From the NCBI GenBank assembly GCA_905147135.1, contig LR990048.1, positions 4,758,563 through 4,822,562 of the forward strand: a stretch of DNA of 64,000 nt, written 5' to 3'. Below the pieces are notes generated by a model. It was given only the letters and a program-made list of their open reading frames with translations, was not told the origin of the DNA and ran no database searches. The translations under genes were made by a program, and so were the position numbers. How positions within the stretch are numbered: position 1 is the first letter of the stretch; each line of letters begins with the position of its first letter. Shown piece by piece: positions 53,200-64,000 of the stretch. This DNA is from Blastobasis lacticolella (taxonomy: Eukaryota; Arthropoda; Insecta; Lepidoptera; Blastobasidae).

Positions 53200-53789
53200 T
53201 GCTTTGTCTAAAATAGGATGATAATTTTGACAGTTCACTAATTGTTGGTCTTTGGCGCACGCCTATGAAGTTTTGTGTTTTTATTCGGTAAAATGTACTA
53301 CGGAAAATGTCGTACTTAACAGACAGGCCCCGCCCCTTTAGTGAAGTGCCACGAATAACGAATAACAACAGACAATCGAAAATCGATATTGATATAATAT
53401 AATCGAATATTTAAAATTAACATTTAGGTAACCTTATTATTTTTTGTAACTAAACTCTTATTCTTTGTTTGCATTTCACCTTAAGAGACCTTTCACAACA
53501 ACAATTTCGAGTCGCGCGTATTCTACGTAATAGGATGACTGACCGAATAGAAATACGCACGTGTCATAATCGTCGTTGTAGAAGGGTTTTTAATGTCGTA
53601 TTAATAAATTATTAATTCAGAAGAAAATAAATAGTTTATTCTGTATAATACGTATAGCATAACCATGCAACTATCGATTCCAAATTCTATGAGAATGATA
53701 ATCGATAATCGAATAGATTCATTAACGATTTTACACAACCAATCCCTACTGTGATCTGTCAAAATTATCATCCTATTTTAGACAAGGTA
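53200..53789. mobile_element. TA-duplicating MITE, copy 2 (590 bp)
   Basis: Near identical to 24,332-24,915. The left arm reads the uninterrupted 'gggtacctaattaaatttt' (inverted, near 46,120-46,145), so this insertion happened after the duplication and duplicated TA (53,198-53,199; 53,790-53,791). Confidence 0.92.
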
Positions 53790-54856
53790 TAATTAAATTT
53801 TAGGCTGTGGATATTTGTACATCATACATACGTTCATCTCAATTTAATCTTTCATTCAATACATTTATCCATTCATTCGTTTATTCATTTATGCGGTGTA
53901 AATAGCCGTTACGATGGTGAAGAAACGGTGTAAATAGCGCGATGGACGAATGATTTAAAACGAAAAGACCAAGTGTATGATGTACAAATAGAAAGTGAAT
54001 TGACCGATACTGCTATGGACATACTACCCGATTCCGCAGTCGCAGATACTGTCACTGTCACCGCTCTCATGACGTTTGGTTAGTTTGCTCAAGCTTCGGT
54101 CTGTGGTTTTGGTGCCATCACATGCAGCACGACATGAAATGAATTCACCTGGTGTGAATTCGCCAGATTTGAGCCAAATTGTGAGGTTGCCAGAATGGGG
54201 GTTTATTTCGCAATTTTGGGGAAAAAATTGACTCTTAGGGAAAAACTGGGGAGACAGAATCTTTGGGGTAACTTTTGGGGAAAAAGATCTAGGGAAAATA
54301 ATGAGCCCCAATGAGGAGTTTTCCAGGAGATATTGATAGTTGGTTGCAAAAAGCACCAATAGATGGCGCTTCTACAATTTTGGTAATATTTTTATAATCT
54401 GTATGATGGTGGCAGTGATTTCATGCAGCCAACTAATACAAAACTTAAAAATAAAATGTTCATAAATATAAACATAACTGTTAAAGGTTGAACGAAGTGT
54501 AAAAAGAAATATTCATAGATGTTGGCACTATGTTCATTATTATTACAACCTCTAAAATGGTTGAAAACTATTGACAAATACAATATTATCTAATGCAACG
54601 TACCCAGTGTTTATATCCTGCTTGCTAAGAACCTTTTTCCAGCGATTATAAATTACCAAATTTGTCGGGGCGCCATCTAGTGAGTGGTTAGGAATGCTTT
54701 AGATACCTTTTGGAAAACTGGTCATTATAGTATAATAATAATAATATATTTATTAACGAGACAACAGTGGTCCATTTGTTGTTAGTAAATCTTAGTCTAT
54801 GTTAGCAAAATTTATAAAAACTACCTATGTCATAAAATTATTAATTTAATTATTTT

Positions 54857-55923
54857 CTAATATAATATTTTAAGCCTAGATTGCGTCCGCTGCGTGAGTA
54901 CCCACAGGACAGGACTCTCTAATTGGTCAGCTATGCATTTCAGGAGGCTGTTACTGCTGGCGCGCACTCTGCTAGCGACGACTAGCGACGCGGTTTTCTT
55001 GCGCCAGGTGGCATCGAAACCGTCCGCGCGCGCCTCGACAAACATAACAGACGCACTGCAGAAACGCGGCAGCCGTAACAGCGCCCTGAATGCATGTTGT
55101 ACTGTACCCGCAGCGCGTTATAGGCCTGTTGCGTATACCGGACCCATAGACTCGCCGAGTACAGTGATGTGCAGTATGCTTTAAATAGCAATACTTTGAC
55201 TGTGTCTGTACATCGTGCGAACCTACGAGCCAGCATGTTCGCCCGGACCGACAACGCCCTGCGTTCCCTCTCCATATCCTCCTCATCCTTCAAGTCGTCC
55301 GTTACAGTCATTATATTAATGGCCACTGTAACCTCTCTAGCCAGAATAATAGTGGACATTTTGACATTCAGGGTATCAGCATCGTGCCCCCGGCATGGTG
55401 GCCCCAGAGGCGAATGCACCGAGAAATTATCCCAAAATATGTTGGCAATGTCACTGGGGTTAGAAGCACCCTCGACACTCATAGGAATGCTAGACTTATT
55501 ACTCAGGTTCCGCGTACACTTCCAGAAAGTTCTAAAGTCTACCTGTGAGTGATGTTTCGCCAACACGTCCATTTTTAACTATTCCTGATGGTTCTGACAC
55601 CACCTAAGCTTCCCTTTAAACATTCTTCGCGATTCGACCATCTCGGTATACACAACTCCCGTGGATGGTTTACTGTACCATAGCCAGGTAGCGAATTTTA
55701 GCCTAGCATTCCCATGAGCCTCGCAGACATGCTTATTCCACCTAACTAACGGCCTTCTCCCAACACGCCTCGTAGATTTAACTTTATAAGTGGCAGCAGC
55801 CGCCTGACTCAAACTTCCGACAATTTTACAATATAAACTATTTACAATTTGTTTATGACTAGAACTATTGCAACTACATTCACAACAATATTGAATTTCT
55901 GAATTAAAATCAACACTTTTCAA
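54857..55923 (-). pseudogene. LINE polyprotein with its RT core deleted
   Basis: One frame from 55,923 has a stop near 55,575, then continues ('HSQVDFRTFWKCTRNLSNKS', 'NIFWDNFSVHSPLGP'), the linker before the reverse transcriptase. It then passes directly to post-RT sequence ('DDLKDEEDMERERRALSVRA', 'LLFKAYCTSLYSASLWVRYT'); the palm with its YADD is missing. A frameshift near 55,000 leads to the last part ('MFVEARADGFDATWRKKTAS'). Non-functional internal-deletion copy of a Jockey/CR1-type LINE. Confidence 0.8.
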
Positions 55924-56306
55924 CTCGTTATTACATATAACTACATTAACGACACGATGATTTTTTTATTTAAATGTGTATAGTATAACTTACATTTACG
56001 AATAACGATGAAATGAATTCTATGAGTCTTTAGGACAAGTTCTATAAAATTGATTCCAGTGCCATAAAACCCTTGAACAAAAAAAGTCTGTGGACCATTC
56101 AAACTAGTGATGGGACTCGAATCGAAAGTTAATATTCAAATCCTCCGGCAAAACTTCGAATCATGATTCGAATCAATATGAATAGATAAAACTAAATAAA
56201 AATACGTGAACCTACTGCCAAAATGATAAAACGGTTCAAAATCGAAAACGTCTACTCAACCGAAGACGAAGACATTGAAATGTTAAATTTATTTAGTGAA
56301 ATTTAA

Positions 56307-56676
56307 GTAAAATAAAAGAAAATCATCTTGGCGTTAATGTCCCGGTTGTGCTCTCGAGAACGAAGGCCCGGGGTCCGCATTATCCATGATCCAGGATTTG
56401 GCGATCAGGTAATTACAGTGGAGCGACTACCATCTGACCTCCGTGACCCTGCTACCAGGGGAGCCTGACCAGATAGGATCATGGTTAGAAATTCAGTTTG
56501 CCTGAATTTGCAGGTTTCATCACGAAGTTTTCCCTCACCGTAAGAGCATTGGTTAGTATTCAACTAATGTACATAACTCAGAAAAGGGTCATTTGTACAT
56601 GGCCGCAGCGGGATTCGAACCCGGTACCTCTCGCTTACGAGTTGAGATACTAAACCGCCCGGCTACCGACGCTCTC
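56307..56676 (-). mobile_element. tRNA-derived SINE (Metulj-like), copy 2
   Basis: Matches 8,680-9,036 throughout, with the tRNA-like head at its right end on the minus strand. A perfect 16-bp target duplication, atttagtgaaatttaa, flanks it (56,291-56,306; 56,677-56,692). The head has more changes than copy 1, including in the A box. Confidence 0.92.
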
Positions 56677-57041
56677 ATTTAGTGAAATTTAACTACCTTT
56701 AACTTATTTAAAAAAAACGAAGAAATAATGTTTATTGTGTACCTACTTGAAGGACTTTTTTTTTAATAATGTATTTTGGGGAAAAATAATTATGAATCTG
56801 GGGAAATATGAGAAAACACATCTGGCAACCCTGATTCACACGAATAGCATTGAGACTATCTATAGTGATCTGCGATTGAGAATTTGAGACCTTGAGGAGG
56901 AAGAGGGATGGATACCCCTGCCTCTAAAGAAATAACGCAACTTTACTGGAATTAATTGAGCAACTCTGTCCCGCGGATCCACCACCGAACGAGACCCCCG
57001 GATTCCGACGAGCCGAAAAGGCTCCCCTGTCACGCCAGTTG

Positions 57042-58457
57042 CGTTTGTTCCCGTTGAGTCACACCATTTTGTGTAACACTGTTACCCATTGGGAAAAAAA
57101 TTACCGATTAGTAACACTGTTACTCAATGCCACATTATTTTCCCCTTTGAGTGACAGGGGTAACTCAACAAAACGCTGTGTTCCCGTTAAGTAACACCTT
57201 CTTTTGTAAAATCATTGTTCAAATACATCTTGACTTAATAAAACGATTATACCACAATAACGAGTACCTATCTCTTAAATCAATTAAACGTTTGATCGTA
57301 AAGAACAGTACATTCATTAGTGTAATTCAGATGCATTGCTATGACCCTAAAGTAAGTAACTAAAATATGAATCAGAAACAACGGCGGAACCACAACAATC
57401 CAGGCTTAATTGATAGTCTGTTATCTGCACTAGACCAGCCGGAAATCGAATGCGTTCCTCACAGAGCTGTATGTTGTTTTTTTTAATTCTAATAAATAAT
57501 GTGTGAATTTAAGTATTTAGGGGATATGAGTTAGGTTGGCCTAGTAACTAAGGTTAGAAAGTTGAATGAAATGAAAAATAGGGCACATTAGTTAAATATA
57601 ACCTTTTATTTATTCAGGAAAGGATATTCACATTCAAACACCGAGATCAGATCAAATGAGATAAGTTATTTATGTAGGATAGCAGTCACAGCTAACAAAT
57701 TAACATGGGAAATATGCTAATATATTCTAAACATAATAAAACATAGCGAAATGAAGTATAGCGGCTATATCGCCTGAGGATTACACAAATAAATCATTTA
57801 GAAATCAGCAATAGGCACCAAAGTAATACAATACAAGATTATACTTAACTGCTTTTAATTGCACCGCAGCTTCGATGTTGCAGTATATATACAAAATATT
57901 TAATTCAGCGGGTAATGAAAACTAAAAGACGATGATCAGCGGTGTACGGAAAAATCTGTTTAAGATTTATCTGACATCGTTTTTGCATTTGTACTAGTTG
58001 TAAGTTTATCATAAAGAATTAAAAAAAACAACCCAGCTCTGTGAGGAACGCATTCGATTTCCGGCTGGTCTAGTGCAGATAACAGACTATCAATTGAGCC
58101 TGGATTGTTGTGGTTCCGCCGTTGTTTCTGATTCATATTTTAGTTACTTACCTTGGGGTCATAGCAATGCATCTGAATTACACTAATGAATGTACTATTC
58201 TTTACGATCAAACGATTAATTGATTTAAGAGATACTCGTTATTGTGGTATAATCGTTTTATTAAGTCAAGATGTATTTGAACAATGATTTTACAAAAGAA
58301 GGTGTTACTTAACGGGAACACAGCGTTTTGTTGAGTTACCCCTGTCACTCAAAGGGGAAAATAATGTGGCATTGAGTAACAGTGTTACTAATCGGTAATT
58401 TTTTTCCCAATGGGTAACAGTGTTACACAAAATGGTGTGACTCAACGGGAACAAACG
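57042..58457. mobile_element. Foldback element with ~450-bp inverted ends and 8-bp target duplication
   Basis: The ends start 'cgtttgttcccgttgagtca' and its complement. The inverted repeats run to about 57,490 on the left and from about 58,014 on the right, with few mismatches; the loop is 520 bp. gccagttg flanks both sides (57,034-57,041; 58,458-58,465), and copy 1 shows an equivalent uninterrupted site. No transposase. The 8-bp duplication suggests the hAT or P superfamily; the terminal bases match neither well. Confidence 0.9.
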
Positions 58458-58791
58458 GCCAGTTGACGCCAGTAGCAGCCCCCACTTCGGCGATATACCG
58501 CGCCTGGAAGCCGCCCCTACGTAGGGATGCAACATCGTTCTTAAAAACATCGATGTTTGAAAACCTCGATGTTCAAACTACAAACATCGATGTTAATAAA
58601 CATCGGTAATAACAACGATACATCGATGTTTTTATTTTATATCTATCGCACACACGACTTAAAGTGTGATAAGAGTCATTAAAAAAAACACAAAGTAAGG
58701 AACTAGAAATATTTATTATACATATTATGTATATTTCGTCACCAACATACCACAGTAGACAAAGCAACCAAACTTATTAAAATAGATCTAA

Positions 58792-60816
58792 TCATTTGTT
58801 AGTCTTCAACAATTTCGAAATGGAGTTTAGGAAAAGAAGCTTTGATAATCTAGTCCCCAGAAGCCTATTCCTTTCCTGGGTGATAGTTGCCCCGGCTTCC
58901 GAAAACAAGCGCTCGCTTGGCACAGACGTGGCAACAATCGGGAGGTATATCATTGCAATCTTTGCAAGTTTGGGAAATAGAGATTTCATATCATCCCAAA
59001 TTTCAATGGCGTCTCTTTTTATTGGTGTAACAGGTGACGATAGGTACATCTGAACCTCTGTTTCGCTGATGGTGATGGTTCCTGTTGTAGTTGTAGCAGA
59101 AGATTTATTTTTGATGTTTTTTTGTGTCAACTGCTTGTGATATTTCCAGATGTCAAATTCTGTATCATCTTTATCAGACTCATCAGATGTGTCACTGGCC
59201 GTAGGCAAGCTGTTATGTTCTCGCAAATATTTATTTAAGTAATTAATTACTTTGCTTTTGGCCACTGCATCTTTAAAATGCATAAACTTAAATCTAGGAT
59301 CGAGAGTAGTTGAGATGGCAAGAATTGACGAATGCTCTATGTTACCAAACGTTCTTGCTAGTTGTTTCTTTATTTCCGCTTTAAATTGTATAATAATTTC
59401 ATTTTTAGGTTTAATATTTTCCACTACTTCTCGGACACAACTTATTAGAGGAATAACTTTACTTACTGTTACGTAAGTATCTCCAGAAAATTCTTTTGTC
59501 AATTTCTCAAATGGGCATAGTAGTTCTATCATTTCTTTGACACAATCCAGTTCACTGCTGGATACCATGGGGGGAGCCTCCGGTCGAGTCAGAAGTATTG
59601 CTCCTACAATGGACACTAACTCAATGAATCGTTGAAGCATATAAAAGCATGCATTCCACCTTGTGCGAACATCGAGTATCATTTTTTTTATATGGCCTTC
59701 TTTCAATCCCATCTCTATTTGTCTTTTCCGTAACTCGTCACTTGCATTGACGCTCCTTTTAATATATTTTACTATATCTCGAACCTTACTTATTAATTCA
59801 GTACAGTTTTTTTCATCGTCAATGGATTTCGTTACGACTAAGTTAATTGTATGGGCAAAGCAAGGAATAATCTTTTTTTCTCCAAACATATCTCGGTTGA
59901 CTTTCTTGACAGTGCTCTCATTATCCGTGATGACAGCTGAAACTTTCTCAATGGAAATATTCCAATCAGCGAAAATATCTGTAAGTTTTTCTGTAATGTA
60001 TAGCGATGTGTGACTTTCCGTCAGCTCAAAAACACCTAAGGTTCCGCTAAGTAGTTGAGACTTGTCCAAAAAGTGAATCGTAATACCTACAAATGATTTA
60101 TTTTGCATCATTTCACTCCAAATATCATAGGTAATGCAGTAGTTTTCAGCGTTCTTTATGTATGTTTTAAAAAGTTGACTCATTGCCTCATATTTATCGT
60201 CAATCCTCGTTTTCATTGTCTCTCGACTTGGTACCTTGTACAATGGACACACTTCTCTCATTAGTTGTAAAAAGCCTTTACCTTCGACAGTGGAAAATGG
60301 TTTATTATCCATGATTATAAAATTCACAATGGCTTCAGTGATTTTTTTGGATTTAGCCCCATCCTATGTCGTTATGCTTTTTATGTTGTTTATGAAATCA
60401 TCAACATTTGGCTGTGTATTTTTCCTAAAACCACGAACTACAATGCCAGACGATGTACTGGCAACTGAATTTTGTGGCAAAACTATATCTTTGACGCTGC
60501 TTGAACTGGTCGAAGGATTGACATTTACATTGTTGTTTGATGTCGATGGAAGGTCGACCTTATTATCATTTTCAGGGGTTGTAGTTGCGGTATCTACATC
60601 TATATAATCAGTAATGTTACTAACTCTTCTTGGCTTCTTGCTAGGTGCTTCTGAATCTTGCCATTGCTGTAAATGTACATTTTCTAAATGACCACGAAGA
60701 TTAGTCGTATTACCTGATGTTTTTAAGATCTTATTACATATCTTACAGACAGCTTCTTTGTCACCAGTTTTGTTAAAATAATTCCAGATTTTACTCTTTA
60801 ATTTATTGGGTGGCAT
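58792..60816 (-). pseudogene. hAT transposase, one in-frame stop
   Basis: A single frame of 675 codons from ATG at 60,816 to the stop at 58,792, broken only by a TAG at 60,364-60,366 (codon 151). The N-terminal BED zinc finger is intact ('AVCKICNKIL' then 'LRGHLENVH'). The RNase H-fold core follows ('YDIWSEMMQNKSFVGITIHF', 'AVITDNESTVKKV'), and the C-terminal dimerisation block is complete ('YLPIVATSVPSERLFSEAG'). As it stands the BED finger and the catalytic region would be made only by readthrough or by starting at the next ATG (60,327). The single defect implies recent inactivation, or a sequencing or allelic variant. Confidence 0.9.
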
Positions 60817-61009
60817 TGTATTTTCTGTAAAGAAGCAATAACACAGTTTTAAAATGTAATTTTAGAATAAACGTACTGTATAACTAACTTTATTTTAAAA
60901 AGTAATTAGTATAAATAAAAATAAATAAATAATCGTGGACAAATTCACACAGCGCCATCTAGCCCCAAACTAAGCAAGGCTTGTGCTATGGGTGCTAGCT
61001 AACTGATAT

Positions 61010-61177
61010 ACTACTTATATACTTTTTTATTATAAATACATACTTATTATACATAGAACACCCAGACCCGTAACAGAAATTAAAATTCATCATTTAAATT
61101 CCTGCCCGGCCGGGAATCGAACCCGGGACCTCTTGTGTGGCTAGCGATGTTGACCACTGAACCACTCAGGTCGTCAA
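61010..61177 (-). mobile_element. tRNA-headed SINE fragment
   Basis: On the minus strand the head reads 'ctgagtggttcagtggtcaa' and 'ggttcgattcccggccgggc', tRNA A- and B-box-like, then a body with 'gttacgggtctgggtgttc'. This is a SINE layout common in Lepidoptera. Pairing of the acceptor ends is poor, so not a tRNA gene. Confidence 0.7.
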
Positions 61178-61217
61178 GTATAATAAAATAATTAAAAAAA
61201 AAAAAAACTAAGATATA

Positions 61218-61823
61218 CAGGGTGTTACTTAATACATGTATAAAGCCGAAAGGGTGTTAAAGTATAGCTTGCAAAGAGTACACTGGCGACTTCATATTAT
61301 CCAGACATTGAATTTTAATTTTCATAAAAAAATCTTCGTTTTTAAAGAAAAATAACCATATCGACTACGTTGAAGCGCAGCTCTATTTCAAGTTGATGAT
61401 CCTAGAAGGAGAAGTTCAATAACCGCGTGCGACCCCTATGAAAGTAGAGCACCCTCCTTAAGCCTAGTACCAGGAGCCTATGAAAAAACTATGAAGGAAC
61501 CTTTTAAATTAAAATCATAATTGATTACAATATTTTTTTGTACAGAACCCTCAAACCAAAAAATACAAAACGGCTTATTTAGATCTCCTTAATATCCCAT
61601 TGCGCCTAGTACTATGAACTTGAGTGACCTTTTACAACTGATTTCTAGAGATGCGGTCTTCCGTTTTCAAAATGTCGATTATCGACATTGAAAAAGAAAA
61701 AGTTCGATAGTCATTTTCTCGCTTACTATTCCACGCACGAAAAAAATAATTGTACCTATCGTCTTAATACGTTTAGCACTCTATCCAGTTCACGGCTTTA
61801 TACATGTATTATGAAACACCCTG
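61218..61823. mobile_element. 606-bp MITE, 'cagggtgtt' ends, TA flanks
   Basis: The ends 'cagggtgttacttaatacat' and, inverted, 'cagggtgtttcataatacat' agree over 31 bp with two mismatches. TA (or TATA) flanks both sides (61,216-61,217; 61,824-61,825). No ORF. Nested in the hAT element upstream of its gene. Confidence 0.88.
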
Positions 61824-62964
61824 TATATTTATAATAACAGAAAAATTCATAAATTTTAATATAAAGCTTACTTTAGTCAAAAGTTTTATAAATAAAATTC
61901 GACATATACAAGGAAACTTTTTTCCTAAATAATCAGGAATATTTCATTTACTGGCATCCTAAATATTTACTCACACATAAACAGCCAGTCGGCCCCGAAC
62001 GCACAAACGCAACTCAAGTACGAGTAGATAAATGACATGGCACATGCAGACATGGCAACATGACGACATTGGTAAGCAAGGAGATTTTACATTACGCAGC
62101 GATAGAAAACAAATATAGTTATTATAAAAGCTATCATAAACCTAATAATTTACTCACCTACCGAAAGTACCACCAAAATATCACTCCAAAAGTGCAAAAA
62201 AATAAACAAAACAGCGAGTAAGTCGTTAATTACGCGCGCGATAAGGCAATAATATACGTGTAGACGGCGAAGCTCCCACGAACGGAATGAAACGTTGTCG
62301 ATGTTTGTGTGTGATGTGGTCGCCGATATATCGTCGATGTATCGTTCACCGAAATATCGATGTTAACAGCGATGTTCATGAATGATACATCGATGTTTTG
62401 TAAATATCGATGCATCGTTTGCATCCCTACCCCTACGCGAGGTCGTTCGCCGGGCTGATCCACCCGGTGCGCTTGACCTCGGGGGGCGTGAAGAAGGCGC
62501 CAACTCCAGCGACCACCCCATTGTAACGGGGTGCGAAACCACACTACCACCAAAGGGCAACACCGACCATATATGGCATTGGAACGGGACTAGTGCCTAC
62601 AGGATTTCGGATTACAGTGTCGTTTAAAGATATAGTGGAAGTTTATCAATTTATATTGATAAAGTGGGTGGCAAATACCAATATAAAAAAATAAATTATG
62701 AACATAGTGAATGTTACATTAGAAATTATTTTCTCAGCCCAGTTTCATCTACATTCACCATCATCCCATTTCCTGATTCAGAAAGCCTCGTAAGTTCTGT
62801 GACTAGAATCATAATCTTCATTACACAGTGATCGCGAAGGACGGCGTTGGTGGAGCACATCCTCCTCACCAAGCAGTACCTCATGAGAGTTTAACTTTCT
62901 TCATAACAGAAGACTACTGGCCAAGGGTGTGGTATTCCAGTGATTTAGAATCTTATGGGAAACA

Positions 62965-63249
62965 ATGGTTCAGAGTAACCCTATGTTTGAAGCCAAGTGT
63001 GACCAAATCGCGAAACAGTTTACATTTGGAAAGAGATACCAGATACAAACGGAAACGGAGGCAGACTGGTCTGGGATAAGAGAAGTCATATCTACATGAA
63101 CGGATCCAAGACCGACCAAGGCACCGGTGCAGGAATCTTCTTGCTGGATCTGAATATTAAGAGTTCCATACCATTAAGGAAACATAGTACCATATTCCAA
63201 TGCGAGTGTGTAGCAATCACACAGGCCGCCATGCGAGTAAAGAGACTTG
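62965..63249 (+). pseudogene. RNase H-like fragment, copy 2
   Basis: From ATG at 62,965 it matches the copy-1 frame ('MVQSNPMFEAKCDQIAKQF'), loses frame near 63,085, and in another frame continues 'YMNGSKTDQGTGAG'. It is cut off at 63,249 just after the region of the catalytic Glu. Confidence 0.75.
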
Positions 63250-64000
63250 ACTGAAATGTTGTCATTTGTTATGCGCATAGTTTTTCATATACAGGATAAT
63301 CAAAAACAAGTTTTCACCCCGTTCCCCAATATCATTCAAATTTTACTAAAACAACATTTCACAAAATGTTTGAATTATATAAGAAACTACTAGTTTGCGT
63401 TCATTATTATTTTATTTGTTTCTTAGGTATAGTAGGCTACTGCAATTTTTATCCTCTGATGTTTCGAGGGGGTTATTTTTTTTTGGTGAAGACCATTTGC
63501 TTCTAGGTCCACCACCACCACAGGGGTACTTTCTATCCGGTAGTCCTAAGTGGTGACCTTTATTCTAAGTAGATTTACTACAAGGGATACCTGTATAGTT
63601 TATTTTTATAATTGAGTGGGATTAAAGTGTGAGCCGTACTATTTGGCTATCACACTCAAAAAGCTAATGGAGTGGGAGTCTATTTTGCTTTCTATGGATA
63701 AACGAAACATTTTTAATTTTAGGGCTTATCCATTTATAAATTGCTGCCTTATAGTTTCTAATATAATTGTGTTGTTAAAAGTTGTATTATTAAAATTATA
63801 ATTATATCGGGGAACGTATTTGTTGTTGAACTTTTAACATAAAGTTTTTTTTATTCTGAACTATTTACATTTTCAAACATTTTTATACGCTAGGGTCAGT
63901 GGTGTTTAATCCTTTTGGATTGAACTTTTACTAGTTGGGGGTTTTGTAACGTTGCAGTTTTATGAATGTTCCTTTTACTTCTTTTTTTTTTTCCCCATTC
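63250..64000. other. Non-coding, nothing recognised
   Basis: AT-rich, unrelated to copy 1 of the unit. No ORF with motifs; poly-T tract near the window's end. Confidence 0.45.

Larger units (their letters stand above)
54149..56833. mobile_element. 2.7-kb insertion with 'ggttgccaga' ends
   Basis: Copy 1 reads straight through this point ('gaattcacacgaatagc'); here 2.7 kb intervenes, with attcac on both sides (54,143-54,148; 56,834-56,839). Inner ends 'aggttgccaga' (54,184) and 'tctggcaacc' (56,821) form a short TIR. The left 130 bp (54,195-54,310) and right 40 bp repeat 'ttttggggaaaaa' words. It contains a broken LINE and a SINE. Family unknown. Confidence 0.6.
58522..62429 (-). mobile_element. 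hAT DNA transposon with 8-bp target duplication
   Basis: The ends 'tagggatgcaacatcg' and, inverted, 'tagggatgcaaacgatg' match. cccctacg flanks both sides (58,514-58,521; 62,430-62,437), and copy 1 of the unit has the single uninterrupted site. Both ends are packed with 'acatcgatgttt' words (58,545-58,630; 62,330-62,415), probable transposase-binding sites. The transposase gene is on the minus strand; a SINE and a MITE are nested between it and the right end. Confidence 0.95.
53802..63249 (+). mobile_element. TIR-bounded RNase H unit, copy 2, interrupted and truncated
   Basis: It starts 'aggctgtggatatttgtaca' like copy 1 and follows it in reverse-complement order through segments 53,802-54,148, 56,833-57,041, 58,458-58,521 and 62,430-63,249. 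Three insertions separate these pieces. The match to copy 1 stops at 63,249, corresponding to 44,330, so the far TIR is missing. Confidence 0.8.

Noticed and set aside
61100..61172. tRNA gene on the minus strand
   Set aside because: tRNA-like boxes continue into a SINE body; the stems do not close properly.
43917..63249. Assembly artefact creating a false palindrome
   Set aside because: The arms differ by many substitutions and by separate insertions with their own target duplications, which an assembly fold-back would not produce.

Overview
This is a gene-poor, repeat-saturated piece of an arthropod nuclear genome, most likely a moth or butterfly (Lepidoptera). The inference rests on what repeats are present: a tRNA-headed SINE with the tail typical of lepidopteran Metulj-like SINEs, an RTE LINE whose 3' end is the one scattered through moth genomes, pogo, mariner, hAT and Harbinger-like DNA transposons, and many short dispersed repeats I associate with Lepidoptera. 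There is no bacterial-style gene organisation. The species cannot be named from the sequence.

Layout. 1-12,300 is mostly intergenic or intronic DNA with dispersed repeats and one credible host-gene piece: a terminal coding exon at 10,688-10,985, with a decayed partial copy of the same exon at about 9,265-9,442. 12,300-16,480 is a broken LINE. 18,335-23,588 is a DNA transposon with matching inverted termini that carries a degenerate multi-exon Myb/SANT-like gene; an apparently full-length RTE LINE (18,890-22,079, 11-bp target duplication, open ORF) sits inside it on the opposite strand. 24,977-36,199 is a set of nested elements: outer GC-rich repeat, then a TIR element (25,555-34,199), then a pogo-type transposon with a 787-aa transposase (26,400-28,763) that itself holds a GC-rich MITE, and beside it a LINE with a 956-codon endonuclease/RT frame (30,379-33,249). 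36,593-37,985 is a long-TIR element with a 10-bp target duplication. 38,096-43,681 is a non-coding LTR-retrotransposon-like element with 355-bp LTRs.

The most unusual part is 43,917-63,249: an old inverted duplication centred near 50,920. Its arms hold a terminal-inverted-repeat unit with a retroelement-type RNase H fragment, a LINE C-terminal scrap, a possible captured host exon and an LTR-like promoter/polyadenylation segment. Each arm later took its own insertions (left: a 123-bp MITE, mariner, LINE fragment; right: a 590-bp MITE, a 2.7-kb element, a 1.4-kb foldback element, a 3.9-kb hAT). The other arm therefore often shows the empty site, which fixes insertion boundaries and target duplications directly.

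No operon, CRISPR, rRNA or convincing functional tRNA gene is visible. Proteins that look intact enough to matter are the RTE polyprotein, the pogo transposase, the second LINE polyprotein (no AUG at its start) and the hAT transposase (one internal stop). All identities come from reading motifs by eye; no database was searched.
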